DNA of 33,005 bases from DASTPP01 sp035762175 (GCA_035762175.1 DASTPP010000056.1:1-33005); one strand, 5' to 3'; numbered from the stretch's first letter, positions 1 to 8,191 are shown. Numbers and translations: made by a program. Notes: generated from the sequence alone by a model not told the origin.

Positions 1-549
1 GCGGTCTCGTACGGCTGGACGGGGCCCTGCCTGCGCTCGACCGGCGTCGCCTACGACGTGCGCAAGGCGCACCCGTACTCGGTCTACGACCGCTTCGACT
101 TCGACGTGCCGGTGGGCACGACGGGCGACAACTACGACCGCTTCATGGTCCGGATGGAGGAGATCCGGCAGTCGATTCGCATCATCGAGCAGGCGCTCGA
201 GCAGATGCCCGACGAGGGGCCGATCAACGTCGACGACCCGCGCATCGTCTTGCCGCCCAAGAACGAGGTCTACTCGACGATCGAGGGCACGATTCAGCAC
301 TTCAAGGTCGTCATGGAGGGCATCAAGGTGCCCGCCGGCGAGTGCTACAGCTACAGCGAGGGGGGCAACGGCGAGCTCGGGTTCTACCTGGTGAGCGACG
401 GGTCGGGCACGCCGTACCGGGTGCGCATCCGGCCGCCCTGCTTCGTCATTACGTCCGCCCTGAACCGCATGATCGAGGGCGGCATGATCGCCGACATCGT
501 GCCGACCTTCGGCTCGATCAACATGGTCGGCGGCGAGTGCGACCACTGA
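1..549 (+). CDS. nuoD: NADH-quinone oxidoreductase subunit D, 3' part
   Basis: This is the C-terminal 182 residues of the 49-kDa quinone-site subunit of respiratory complex I. The frame is open from base 1, so the gene begins outside the window. The first residues read AVSYGWTGPCLRSTGVAYDV, the family segment just before the conserved VRK..PY motif (here VRKAHPYSVYD). The end, with ITSALNRMIEGGMIADIVP and a closing GSINMVGGECD, matches the usual NuoD terminus (...DIDPVFGE.D). NuoD lies at the membrane-arm junction and with NuoB forms the quinone pocket. nuoG begins 18 nt after its stop, so the two are almost certainly co-transcribed. An internal GTG at 58 is not a start. Identification is secure; only the upstream extent is unknown. 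Confidence 0.95.
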   Translation, partial: AVSYGWTGPCLRSTGVAYDVRKAHPYSVYDRFDFDVPVGTTGDNYDRFMVRMEEIRQSIRIIEQALEQMPDEGPINVDDPRIVLPPKNEVYSTIEGTIQHFKVVMEGIKVPAGECYSYSEGGNGELGFYLVSDGSGTPYRVRIRPPCFVITSALNRMIEGGMIADIVPTFGSINMVGGECDH

Positions 550-567
550 GGCGCGAGGCGAACGAGA

Positions 568-2181
568 ATGCCCTCCATCAAGCTCGACGGCCGCGACGTC
601 CCCTTCGAGAAGGGTGACACCATCATCCGGGCGGCGCACCGCGCCGGCATCGACGTGCCGCACTACTGCTGGCACCCGGGCCTGAGCGTGGCGGCCAACT
701 GCCGCATGTGCCTGGTCGAGATCGCGCCGCCCCCGGGCCAGCGCGGCATCCGGCTCGACATTCTGCGGCGCGACCCCGAGACCGGGCAGTACAAGGTCGA
801 CAACAAGCCGAAGCTGCAGCCCGCCTGCCAGGTCGAGTGCGCCGACGGCATGAGCGTGCTCAGCGACTCGTCGGCGCACGTGACCGAGGCGCGCAAGGCG
901 GTGCAAGAGCTGCTCCTGCTCAACCACCCGGTCGACTGCCCCATCTGCGACCAGGCGGGCGAGTGCCGGCTGCAAGACTACTGGCTCGAGCACGGCCGGC
1001 ACCAGAAGCGGATGCGCGACGAGATCGTGCACAAGCCGAAGGCCGTCAGCTTCGGGCCCACGATCGTGTACGACGCCGAGCGCTGCATCGTGTGCACGCG
1101 CTGCGTGCGCTTCGTCGAAGAGGTCGCCAAGGACCCGGTGCTCGACAAGCGCGAGCGGGGCAACCTGAGCGAGATCACGCTCTCGCCGGGGCGGCAGCTC
1201 GACAACAACTACACGCTGATGACCGAGTACGTCTGCCCCGTCGGCGCGCTGACGGCGAAAGACTTTCGGTTCAAGGCGCGCGTCTGGTTCTTGCGGTCGG
1301 CGCGCACCGTGTGCCAGGGCTGCGCCACGGGCTGCAACGCGCACCTCGACTACGACCCGCGCACGATGACGGCCTACCGCCACCGGCCGCGCGAGAACCT
1401 GGCCGTCAACCAATACTGGATGTGCGACGTCGGCATGCTCTCGTACCGGCGGGCGCACGAGGCGCGCGTCACGCACGCGCGCGTCGGGGGCAAGCTCGCG
1501 GCCATGGGCGAGGCGCTCGACGAGGTCAAGCGGCGGCTCGGCGACGTGCCGGCCGGGCGGCTCGCGCTCGTCGTCTCGGCGCAGCACTCGAGCGAAGACA
1601 ACTTCGCCGTCGCGCGCCTCGCGCTCGACCACCTCAAGGCCGGGCACGTCTTTCTGAGCGGGCTGCCGCACGGGCCGGGCGACGGCATTCTCTACCACCC
1701 CGACAAGAACCCGAACACGGCCGGCGCGCAGGCGCACGCGGGCCCGAAGGCGCCGGGCTCGTTCGAAGATCTGCTCGCGGCCATCGGGGCGGGCAAGGTG
1801 ACGCACGTCGTCGCGCTCGGCGCCGAGATCCCCGTGGGCGAGGGGGCGCTCGCGGCGCTCGGCCGCCTCTCGACGCTGGTGACGATCGCGGCGCACGAGG
1901 GGGCGCTGGTGGCCGCGGCGCACGTCGTCCTGCCGGCGACGACCTGGGCCGAGGCGGCGGGCACCTACGTCAACGCCAAGGGCCTGGCGCAGAAGAGCGA
2001 GGCGGCGATTCGGCCGCGGGGCGAGAGCCGGCCCGCCTGGGAGTGGGCGGGGCTCGTCGCCAAGGCGCTCGGGCTGCCCTTCGGCTTCGCCAAGCTCGCC
2101 GAGCTCCGGCGGGCGATGGCGCCGGGGGCGGGGGCCGAGGCCGCGCCCGCCGCGGCCGCCCCGCCGGGCGCGGCGCCCTGA
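568..2181 (+). CDS. nuoG: NADH-quinone oxidoreductase subunit G (short form)
   Basis: This 537-residue protein is the iron-sulfur subunit of the complex I electron-input arm. A ferredoxin-like [2Fe-2S] domain carries Cys34, Cys45, Cys48 and Cys87. It is followed by the His/Cys [4Fe-4S] motif (His120, Cys124, Cys127, Cys133) and a second [4Fe-4S] set (Cys173, Cys176, Cys179, Cys223). A further set, Cys249, Cys252, Cys256 and Cys286, fits the optional N7 cluster found in only some bacteria. After that the molybdopterin-oxidoreductase-like region is short: many NuoG proteins have roughly 700-900 residues. The last 25 residues are Ala/Pro-rich. The ATG follows a GA-rich stretch and sits 18 nt after nuoD. 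nuoE and nuoF, normally next to nuoG, do not lie between nuoD and nuoG. Confidence 0.93.
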   Translation: MPSIKLDGRDVPFEKGDTIIRAAHRAGIDVPHYCWHPGLSVAANCRMCLVEIAPPPGQRGIRLDILRRDPETGQYKVDNKPKLQPACQVECADGMSVLSDSSAHVTEARKAVQELLLLNHPVDCPICDQAGECRLQDYWLEHGRHQKRMRDEIVHKPKAVSFGPTIVYDAERCIVCTRCVRFVEEVAKDPVLDKRERGNLSEITLSPGRQLDNNYTLMTEYVCPVGALTAKDFRFKARVWFLRSARTVCQGCATGCNAHLDYDPRTMTAYRHRPRENLAVNQYWMCDVGMLSYRRAHEARVTHARVGGKLAAMGEALDEVKRRLGDVPAGRLALVVSAQHSSEDNFAVARLALDHLKAGHVFLSGLPHGPGDGILYHPDKNPNTAGAQAHAGPKAPGSFEDLLAAIGAGKVTHVVALGAEIPVGEGALAALGRLSTLVTIAAHEGALVAAAHVVLPATTWAEAAGTYVNAKGLAQKSEAAIRPRGESRPAWEWAGLVAKALGLPFGFAKLAELRRAMAPGAGAEAAPAAAAPPGAAP

Positions 2182-2270
2182 GGCGGGCCGAGAGCGCCCG
2201 CGCGAACGCAACGACGATCTGAGGCACGACCCGGCTCGCAGCGCGACGGAGCCCGTCAGGACCCACCGCC

Positions 2271-4070
2271 ATGCTGATGTTCCTCCACCAGTATCAGACC
2301 CCGATTTTCGCGCTCATCAAGATCGCGATCATGCTGGGCTTCTTCCTGAACCTGGCGCCCATCTTGGTGTTCGCCGAGCGGCGGCAGTCGGCGCTCGTGC
2401 AGGACCGCATCGGCCCGAACCGCGCGCTCGTCGTTGTGCCGGGCTGGGCGCTCAAGGGCGCGCTCGCGACGCCGGCGCTGCTCGGCGCCGCGGCCGCCGC
2501 GGGCCTGGCCTACGGGCTGGTGACGCCCGAGTCGCCGGCCGCGCCCTCGCTCGGCTTCTGGCTGGCCCAGCTCGGCGTGCTCTTCGCGTGGTCGAACGTG
2601 CTCATCATCGCGGGCATGGTGCGCGCCGGGCGCGTCGAGCCGGGCAACGAGTTCGAGCGCTTCCTCGGGCGCATGGCCGACCCCCGGTGGATTTTTTACA
2701 CCGGCCTCGTCGCCCACGCCCTCCTGCTCGTCGCGTACGCGGCGCTGACCGAGCCGAACGCCCGGGTCGCGGCGCGCGCCTTCGCCGTCGGCGGGCCCGC
2801 GCTGCTCGTCGCCGCGCTCGTCGCGGGCGCCGGCTACCTCGCCGTGCGCATGCCGAACGGCCCGGTGCCGCTGCGGCTCGGGGGGCTCTTCCACTCGATC
2901 GCCGACGCGCTCAAGCTCTTCTTCAAAGAAGACTTCGTGCCGCCGAACGCCGACAAGCTGCTGCACTCGCTGGCGCCGCTGGTCGCACTGATTCCCGCGC
3001 TCGTCACCTTCGCGGTCGTGCCCTTCGGCGACACGCTCTGCTTCGGCGGCCCCCAAGACACCTTCCTCGACGTGACGAAGGTGCCCTCGCAGGTGCCGCG
3101 CGAGGGCGGCTGCCCGGGCTATGCGGTGCCGCTGCAGATCGCCGACCTGAACGTCGGCGTCCTCTACATGTTCGCCGTCGCCGGCACGGGCATCATCGGC
3201 TCGGCGCTCGCCGGCTGGTCGAGCGACAACAAGTGGAGCCTGCTCGGCGGCCTGCGGGCGGCGAGCCAGATGGTCTCGTACGAGGTCGCCATGGGCCTGA
3301 GCCTGGTGGGCGCCTTCATGGTCTACGGCAGCCCGCGGCTCGGCGACATGGCGCGCTGGCAGGGCGAGAACGCCTGGGGCATCTTCGTGCAGCCGCTCGC
3401 GTTCTTCCTGTTCTTCGCCGCCGCCATCGCCGAGCAGAAGCGCGTGCCCTTCGACGCGCCCGAGGGCGAGAGCGAGATCATCGCCGGCTACTTCGTCGAG
3501 TACTCGTCGTTCAAGTTCGCGATGTTCTACACCGGCGAGTACATCGAGATGATCACCTCGAGCGCGGTGCTCGTGACCATCTTCCTCGGCGGGTGGAACC
3601 TGCCCTTCTTGCACCGCGACGGCATCAGCGTCGAGCTCGGCGACGCCGTGCTCTTCGCGCAGCCGATGAGCCACCTCGCGGTGACGGCGCTGCAGGTGCT
3701 GACCTTCTTCGGCAAGCTCACCCTGCTGACCTTCTGGCAGATCTTCATCCGGTGGACGCTGCCGCGCTTCCGCTACGACCAGATCATGGCCTTCGGCTGG
3801 AAGTTCCTCCTGCCCGCGTCGCTCGCCAACCTCGTGCTCACCGGCGTCGGCATTCTCTTGCTCGACCGCGGGGGCCCGGGCGTGCAGGCGGCCCTCAAGG
3901 CGCTCGCCGACCTGACGCAGTGGGCGGTGGTCGCCGCCGTCGCGTTCGTCCTCTTCCGCTTCCTCAGGTTGGTGCTCGAGCCGGCCGAGCGCAAAAAGTT
4001 CATGGCCTCGACCGCCGCCCAGCGCGCCGCGCGCTTCGGCGGGGTCAAGTCCGAGCCCATGCAAGCCTGA
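2271..4070 (+). CDS. nuoH: NADH-quinone oxidoreductase subunit H with a large N-proximal insertion
   Basis: This is the membrane subunit of complex I that links the quinone site to the proton-pumping arm. Family motifs are clear: AERR and DRIGPNR (residues 35-51), SIADALKLFFKEDFVP (209-224), and KRVPFDAPEGESEIIAGYF (390-408) followed by VEYSSFKFAMFYTGEY. NuoH is usually about 320-430 residues; this one has 599. The excess is mainly residues ~53-200, placed between two motifs that are normally adjacent, and it looks like four hydrophobic helices (about 58-84, 94-117, 140-160, 168-192). A second addition at ~255-290 carries Cys257 and Cys281 in an apparent loop. The frame is continuous and the base composition matches the rest, so this is an insertion, not a misassembly. 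An AGGA lies about 9 nt before the ATG. Confidence 0.93.
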   Translation: MLMFLHQYQTPIFALIKIAIMLGFFLNLAPILVFAERRQSALVQDRIGPNRALVVVPGWALKGALATPALLGAAAAAGLAYGLVTPESPAAPSLGFWLAQLGVLFAWSNVLIIAGMVRAGRVEPGNEFERFLGRMADPRWIFYTGLVAHALLLVAYAALTEPNARVAARAFAVGGPALLVAALVAGAGYLAVRMPNGPVPLRLGGLFHSIADALKLFFKEDFVPPNADKLLHSLAPLVALIPALVTFAVVPFGDTLCFGGPQDTFLDVTKVPSQVPREGGCPGYAVPLQIADLNVGVLYMFAVAGTGIIGSALAGWSSDNKWSLLGGLRAASQMVSYEVAMGLSLVGAFMVYGSPRLGDMARWQGENAWGIFVQPLAFFLFFAAAIAEQKRVPFDAPEGESEIIAGYFVEYSSFKFAMFYTGEYIEMITSSAVLVTIFLGGWNLPFLHRDGISVELGDAVLFAQPMSHLAVTALQVLTFFGKLTLLTFWQIFIRWTLPRFRYDQIMAFGWKFLLPASLANLVLTGVGILLLDRGGPGVQAALKALADLTQWAVVAAVAFVLFRFLRLVLEPAERKKFMASTAAQRAARFGGVKSEPMQA

Positions 4071-4106
4071 ACCCCCCCCGAGACCCCCCCGAGAGAGACA
4101 CTACCC

Positions 4107-4733
4107 ATGGGCGGCATCGTCGGCAAACCCATCCCCCGGCCCCATCGCACCGCCGCGACGGAGTCGTACCTGCCCGCCATCGTCAAGGGCCTCGGCGTGA
4201 CGATGAAGCACTTCTTTCGCAACACGAAAGAGCTCGCCTTCGGCCAGCGCAACGATCCGGTGCTCGAGGCGCACGAAGAGGGCGTCAACACCATCAGCTA
4301 CCCCGAGCAGAAGCGGCCCTACCCGGCGCGCTTCCGGGGCCTGCACCGGCTGACGCTGCGCGACGACGGCTCGCCCCGCTGCGTCGCGTGCCTCTGCTGC
4401 TCGACCGCCTGCCCGGCGCAGTGCATTCACATCGTGGCGGGCGAGTACGCCGAGGGCGACCCGAAGCGCGGCTACGAGCGCTACCCGGTCGAGTTCGTCA
4501 TCGACGAGCTGCGCTGCATCTTCTGCGGCTACTGCGTCGAGGCGTGCCCCTGCGACGCCATCCGCATGGATACCGGCCAACACGCCGTGCCCTACGACTC
4601 GCGCGACCAGTTCATCTACAAGCGCGACTTGCTGATGTCGTTCGGCGACCCCGATGGCAAGAAGCGCTCGGAGAACCCGCGCCTCGAGCCGGCCGGGGGC
4701 TTCCCCATCACCCGCGAACAAGGCCACCACTAG
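4107..4733 (+). CDS. nuoI: NADH-quinone oxidoreductase subunit I
   Basis: This 208-residue ferredoxin-type subunit carries the two [4Fe-4S] clusters (N6a and N6b) that pass electrons towards NuoB. The two motifs are CVACLCCSTACPAQCIHI and CIFCGYCVEACPCDAI, each with CxxCxxCxxxC spacing and a following Pro or Cys-Asp. The N terminus, with MKHFF followed by a region ending in PYPARFRGLHRL, is typical of NuoI. The start is an ATG preceded by a GAGAGAGA stretch, 36 nt after nuoH. It is the last nuo gene here: nuoJ-N do not follow, and the stop codon lies inside a perfect 33-bp inverted repeat, a likely transcript end. Confidence 0.95.
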   Translation: MGGIVGKPIPRPHRTAATESYLPAIVKGLGVTMKHFFRNTKELAFGQRNDPVLEAHEEGVNTISYPEQKRPYPARFRGLHRLTLRDDGSPRCVACLCCSTACPAQCIHIVAGEYAEGDPKRGYERYPVEFVIDELRCIFCGYCVEACPCDAIRMDTGQHAVPYDSRDQFIYKRDLLMSFGDPDGKKRSENPRLEPAGGFPITREQGHH

Positions 4734-4854
4734 CCCGCGCGGGGCGCGGCCCGGCGGGGCCGCAGGCTTCGTTTTTTCGCTGCGGCCGACCTCAGTCGGC
4801 CTCGCTCACAAAGCCTCGCCGGCGGCCCCGCCGGGCCGCGCCCCGCGCGGGCTA
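4731..4854. repeat. Perfect 33-bp inverted repeat with nested hairpin, at the end of nuoI
   Basis: The left arm 4731-4763 and the right arm 4822-4854 are exact reverse complements over 33 bp. They are separated by 58 bp and begin with the nuoI stop codon. Inside, AGGCTT and AAGCCT could extend the stem past a small bulge, and GGCCGAC-CTCA-GTCGGCC forms a second hairpin at the tip. There is a T6 run in the left half of the loop. In RNA this would be a very stable cruciform able to act as a terminator or 3' stabiliser. Its complexity also suits a dispersed palindromic repeat: the CTCAGTCGG tip resembles the CTTCAGTCGG tip of the element at 26440-26461. Confidence 0.85.
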
Positions 4855-4874
4855 GTTGGCTCGGAGAGGGGGGC

Positions 4875-4926
4875 GGGGCAGGCGACGGGGGCAGGGGCAG
4901 GCGACGGGGGCAGGGGCAGGCGGGGG
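4875..4926. repeat. Short 19-bp G-rich tandem repeat
   Basis: A 19-bp unit built on CAGGCGACGGGGGCAGGGG occurs about 2.6 times in a row, with the recognisable CAGGCG core at 4879, 4898 and 4917. It lies between the nuoI-end inverted repeat and the lipoprotein gene. No protein-coding role is evident. It may simply be slippage-prone G-rich spacer DNA. Confidence 0.6.
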
Positions 4927-4966
4927 AGAAGTTGGCCCGCCGCCGTGCCTCGCGATACGGCGGGGC

Positions 4967-5791
4967 ATGGCATTCGGCCCCCGCCCGCGCCGCGCCCGAG
5001 CGGCGTCCAGCGTGCTGGCGTTGTCGTTCGGTGCGGCGGCGCTCGCGTCGGCGTCGGGGTGTGACGGCGAGGCGCCGCTGGGTGGCGGCCGGGCGTCGCC
5101 GGTGCTCGCGCGGGTCGCGAGTGAGGGGGCGGCGCTCCTGCCGCCGGCGTCGCCGGGCAGCGTGCCGTGCGCCGACGGCGTGTCGTGCCCGGTCACGAAG
5201 GCGGGGCGCAAGGTCTGCTGCCACGCGCCGGGCTCGCCGCCGCTCTGCCGCGACGGGGCGAAGTGCGGGCAGAATAGCGGCCACCGCTACGACGCGATGC
5301 TCGCCTGCGACGAGACGGCCGACTGCGCCGGGGCCGAGCCGGGCAAGGACGTGGTCTGCTGCCTGAGCGACGACGGGGCGAAGGCGAGGGCGGAAGTTCC
5401 CTACAACCGCGGGGCCTGCGTGCCCCGCGCGGCCTGCGCCGCCCCGTCGACGCTCGCCTGCCGCTCGGACGCCGAGTGCGCGGGCGGGCGGCGCTGCCGT
5501 CCGTTGGCCCTTGCGGCCGGGCTCTCGGTGGGGGCTTGCCTCTTATCCGACAGCGTCCGACCTGACGGCCGCCGCGAGGGCGGGGCGCGGCGACGCCCCG
5601 GCTCGGGGCGTTTGTGGCCGCGGCCCGGGTCGGGGCCTCCGGGCGTTGGCTGCAGCGCTCCAGCTTGGTTCGGGGCGAGGGCGGCGTCCGAACGCCCGCG
5701 CCGTCGGCGGCCAGGCGACGGGCCCGGGCGGCCCGGGGGCGGGGGCGAGACCGTTTTCGCAGCGGGCGGGGCGGAGTATGGTTTCCCGTGA
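4967..5791 (+). CDS. Cysteine-rich predicted lipoprotein, function unknown
   Basis: The start at 4967 is chosen because it gives a basic N terminus (PRPRRAR), a hydrophobic stretch (SSVLALSFGAAALASASG) and Cys32 as a possible lipidation site, with GGCGGGG just upstream. The lipobox ASGC lacks Leu at -3, so lipidation is only likely. The mature part to residue ~190 has repeated paired cysteines (VCCHAP, CDETADC, VVCCLSD, CRSDAECAGGRRC), the style of secreted disulfide-rich myxobacterial lipoproteins. After GACLLSD the composition changes abruptly to Arg/Pro/Gly-rich with one Cys. That tail looks like read-through; a shift of one base there would meet a TGA at about 5560, so a frameshift or sequence error is possible. 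The stop directly abuts the next ATG. No family was recognised. Confidence 0.6.
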   Translation: MAFGPRPRRARAASSVLALSFGAAALASASGCDGEAPLGGGRASPVLARVASEGAALLPPASPGSVPCADGVSCPVTKAGRKVCCHAPGSPPLCRDGAKCGQNSGHRYDAMLACDETADCAGAEPGKDVVCCLSDDGAKARAEVPYNRGACVPRAACAAPSTLACRSDAECAGGRRCRPLALAAGLSVGACLLSDSVRPDGRREGGARRRPGSGRLWPRPGSGPPGVGCSAPAWFGARAASERPRRRRPGDGPGRPGGGGETVFAAGGAEYGFP

Positions 5792-7321
5792 ATGGTTGCG
5801 ATCAACCCCCTTGCCCGCGAGGTGACCTTCAAGGTCGTCTTTTACGGACCGGGCCTTGGCGGAAAGACCACCTCGCTGCAGGTCGTGCACGACAAGGCGC
5901 GGCCCGAGCACCGCGGCAAGATGGTGAGCCTCGCGACGCCGATCGATCGCACGCTCTACTTCGACTACCTGCCCTACCGCGTGCCGCCGGTGCGGGGCAT
6001 GGGCGTGCGCCTGCAGCTTTTCACGGTGCCCGGGCAGGTGCACTACAACGCGACGCGCAAGCTGGTGCTGGCCGGGGCCGACGGGGTGGTCTTCGTGGCC
6101 GACTCGCAGTCGCTGCGGGCGGACGCGAACCTCGAGAGCTTCGAGAACCTGCGCGACAACCTGGTCGAGCAGCGCCGCGAGCTCGAGGCGGTGCCGCTCG
6201 TCTTTCAGTACAACAAGCGCGATCTGCCCGACGTCCTGGCCGTCGAGCAGCTCGAGCGCATGTTGAACCCCAAGGGCGCCCCGGCCGTGCCCAGCGTGGC
6301 GGTGCGGGGCGAGGGCGTCTTCGAGACGCTCGACATCATCACGCAAAAGGTGCTCGAGGCCTTCGAGCGCCGGCCCTCGCGCGCACATTCGCCGCCGCCG
6401 GTGCCGCTCGCCTCGGCCGGCGAGGGGCTCGCCGACGCGCTGCGAGCCATCGGCTCGGAGGTGGCGGCCGCGGCCGCGAGCAACGACGCCGCGGCCGCCA
6501 GCGACGACGCCGCGGCGAGCAACGGCGGGGGCGGCGGCCGGGCCGGCGTGCTGGCGGGGCGCGGCGAAGCTGCGGCGGGGTTCGGCGACGGGGGCGAGGC
6601 CGCGCGGGTGGCGGGGTTCGGCGACGGGGGGGGGGCCGCGCGGGCGGCGGGCGAGGGCGAAGACGACATCACGGCCGACCCGGTCCGGGCGGCGGAGATC
6701 TTGCTCGGGGCGCGCTTGCCCAGCGAGCCCTCGCCGCCCTCCGACCCGCTGCTCGAGGTCGACGCCGAGCGCGCCGATGGCGCGGCCCCGGCGAACGAGG
6801 GCGACGAGGGCGAGGGGCCGCCGACCGCGGCGGTGCCGCCGCTCATCTCGTCGGGCCCGCCCCCGCGCATCTCGTCCGGGGCGCCCCCACGCGTCTCGTC
6901 GTCGGCGCCCGAGAGCGGAGAGATGACGACCCTCGCGCCGGCGTCCTTCTCGTTCGCCGAGCTCTGGCCCCGGCGCGAGCGCGACGCGGTGCTCGCGGCC
7001 GAGGGGGCGATGGCCGCGGGCGACTACCGCCGCGCGGTCGAGCTGCTCGACGGGCTCGCGTCGCGCACGACGCTGGCGGCCGTGTCGCTGGTGGGCGTCG
7101 CCGAGGCGGGGGCCGCGGCGACGGCCTTCGCGCCGCTCTTGCTCGGGGTGAACGGGCCGCGCTACGCCGCGTTCCGGGCGCTCGTGCGGCACGTGCGCGC
7201 GGGCGGCTCGCCCGAGCCGAAGCAGGCGCTCGCCGCGTACGCGCTCGTGGTCGATCTGGTGCTCGCGAAAGAGCACATCTCGCCGACCGCGGGCGCCTCG
7301 AAGCCGGGCGAGCGGGGGTAG
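5792..7321 (+). CDS. MglA-like Ras-superfamily GTPase with C-terminal extension
   Basis: Residues 1-~195 align throughout with the MglA family, the small GTPases that set cell polarity and gliding or type IV pili motility in Myxococcus. The P-loop is GPGLGGKTT (19-27). The segment GKMVSLATPIDRTLYFDYLP matches the family switch region, TVPGQ ends with Gln82, GVVFVADSQ follows, and NKRD (141-144) is the base-recognition motif. MglA itself is ~195 residues, whereas this protein has 509. Residues ~200-395 are low-complexity Ala/Gly/Pro/Ser with short repeats (GFGDGG twice; ISSG.PPR-type repeats). Residues ~395-500 form a compact helical region (AELWPRRERDAVLAAEG onward). It is therefore a paralogue with its own tail, not mglA, and no mglB-like gene is beside it. 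The ATG directly follows the stop of the lipoprotein gene. Confidence 0.88.
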   Translation: MVAINPLAREVTFKVVFYGPGLGGKTTSLQVVHDKARPEHRGKMVSLATPIDRTLYFDYLPYRVPPVRGMGVRLQLFTVPGQVHYNATRKLVLAGADGVVFVADSQSLRADANLESFENLRDNLVEQRRELEAVPLVFQYNKRDLPDVLAVEQLERMLNPKGAPAVPSVAVRGEGVFETLDIITQKVLEAFERRPSRAHSPPPVPLASAGEGLADALRAIGSEVAAAAASNDAAAASDDAAASNGGGGGRAGVLAGRGEAAAGFGDGGEAARVAGFGDGGGAARAAGEGEDDITADPVRAAEILLGARLPSEPSPPSDPLLEVDAERADGAAPANEGDEGEGPPTAAVPPLISSGPPPRISSGAPPRVSSSAPESGEMTTLAPASFSFAELWPRRERDAVLAAEGAMAAGDYRRAVELLDGLASRTTLAAVSLVGVAEAGAAATAFAPLLLGVNGPRYAAFRALVRHVRAGGSPEPKQALAAYALVVDLVLAKEHISPTAGASKPGERG

Positions 7322-7333
7322 GGCGCGGCGGGG

Positions 7334-8191
7334 TCAGTCTTCGTCGGGCGGCGGCCAGGGCGGGCCGACCAGCGCGAGGGCGCGGCGCAGCCAGAGGGCG
7401 CGGGCCACGACCACGACGAGCAGCGTCGCCTGGTGCAGCGCGAGCACCCAGGGCCACTCGTCCGGCGTGCCCATCAGGCGCCCGACGGCCCAGGCCGCGA
7501 GGGCGACCGAGGCGCCTTGCACGAGCAGCGAGGCGAGGAAGGGCGCGAGCGCCCGGCCGAAGCCGCGGTAGACGGTGCCGAGCGCGGTCACGAGCGAGGC
7601 GGCCGCCGCCTCGCGGCGCCGCACGCAGGCGGCGAGGGCGAGATCGTGCACGAGGCGCACGAGGCCGTAGCCGACGGGGGCGAGCAGGGCGAAGGCGAGG
7701 GTGAGCAGATCGCGCGTGCGGGCGCTCGCGCTCGCGCCCGCGAGCGAGGGGCCGAACTCGAGGGCGAAGGCGGCGCCGGCGGCGAGGGCGGCCGCGCGGG
7801 TGATGACCGAGAGGGCCGTCAGCGAGACGAGCGGGCCGAGGCGTCCGAGCAGCACGCGGCCGGCGCCGCGGCCGAGGGGGCCCTCGGTCACGAGGGCGGC
7901 GAGCAAGAGGCCCCAGGGCACGACGAGGGCGAGGGCCCAGGGGGCGAGCAGCCAGGGGGCGAGCGGCAGCGCGGCGGGGACGATCTCGAGGGCGCCGCGG
8001 CCGGCCTCGACGAGCCAGGCGCCGCCGGGCCGCCAGAGGAGCGCGTCGCCGCGGGGGTCGTGCCCGACGAGGCGCGCGGCGGCGCGGGCGAAGGGCGCGG
8101 CGGCGAGCGCGGCCGGCAGCGCGGTCGCGAGGTAGACGAGGGCGAGCGCGCCCGCGCGACGGTAGAGCGGCAGCGGCCCGTGCTCGCTCAT
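7334..8191 (-). CDS. Multi-pass membrane protein, function unknown
   Basis: This 285-residue protein is mostly hydrophobic, with about six predicted membrane helices. Examples are ALALVYLATALPAALAAAPF near the N terminus, PLAPWLLAPWALALVVPWGL, LLTLAFALLAPVGYGLVRL and a last segment QATLLVVVVARALWL. A basic loop (ACVRRREAA) lies between helices. No family motif was recognised. The start at 8191 overlaps the stop of the M1 peptidase gene by 4 nt (ATGA), indicating translational coupling, and it is the last gene of the eight-gene operon. It may work with the membrane-anchored peptidase, but only adjacency supports this. It converges on the GTPase gene with a 12-nt gap that holds no obvious terminator. 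Confidence 0.75.
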   Translation of the reverse strand: MSEHGPLPLYRRAGALALVYLATALPAALAAAPFARAAARLVGHDPRGDALLWRPGGAWLVEAGRGALEIVPAALPLAPWLLAPWALALVVPWGLLLAALVTEGPLGRGAGRVLLGRLGPLVSLTALSVITRAAALAAGAAFALEFGPSLAGASASARTRDLLTLAFALLAPVGYGLVRLVHDLALAACVRRREAAAASLVTALGTVYRGFGRALAPFLASLLVQGASVALAAWAVGRLMGTPDEWPWVLALHQATLLVVVVARALWLRRALALVGPPWPPPDED

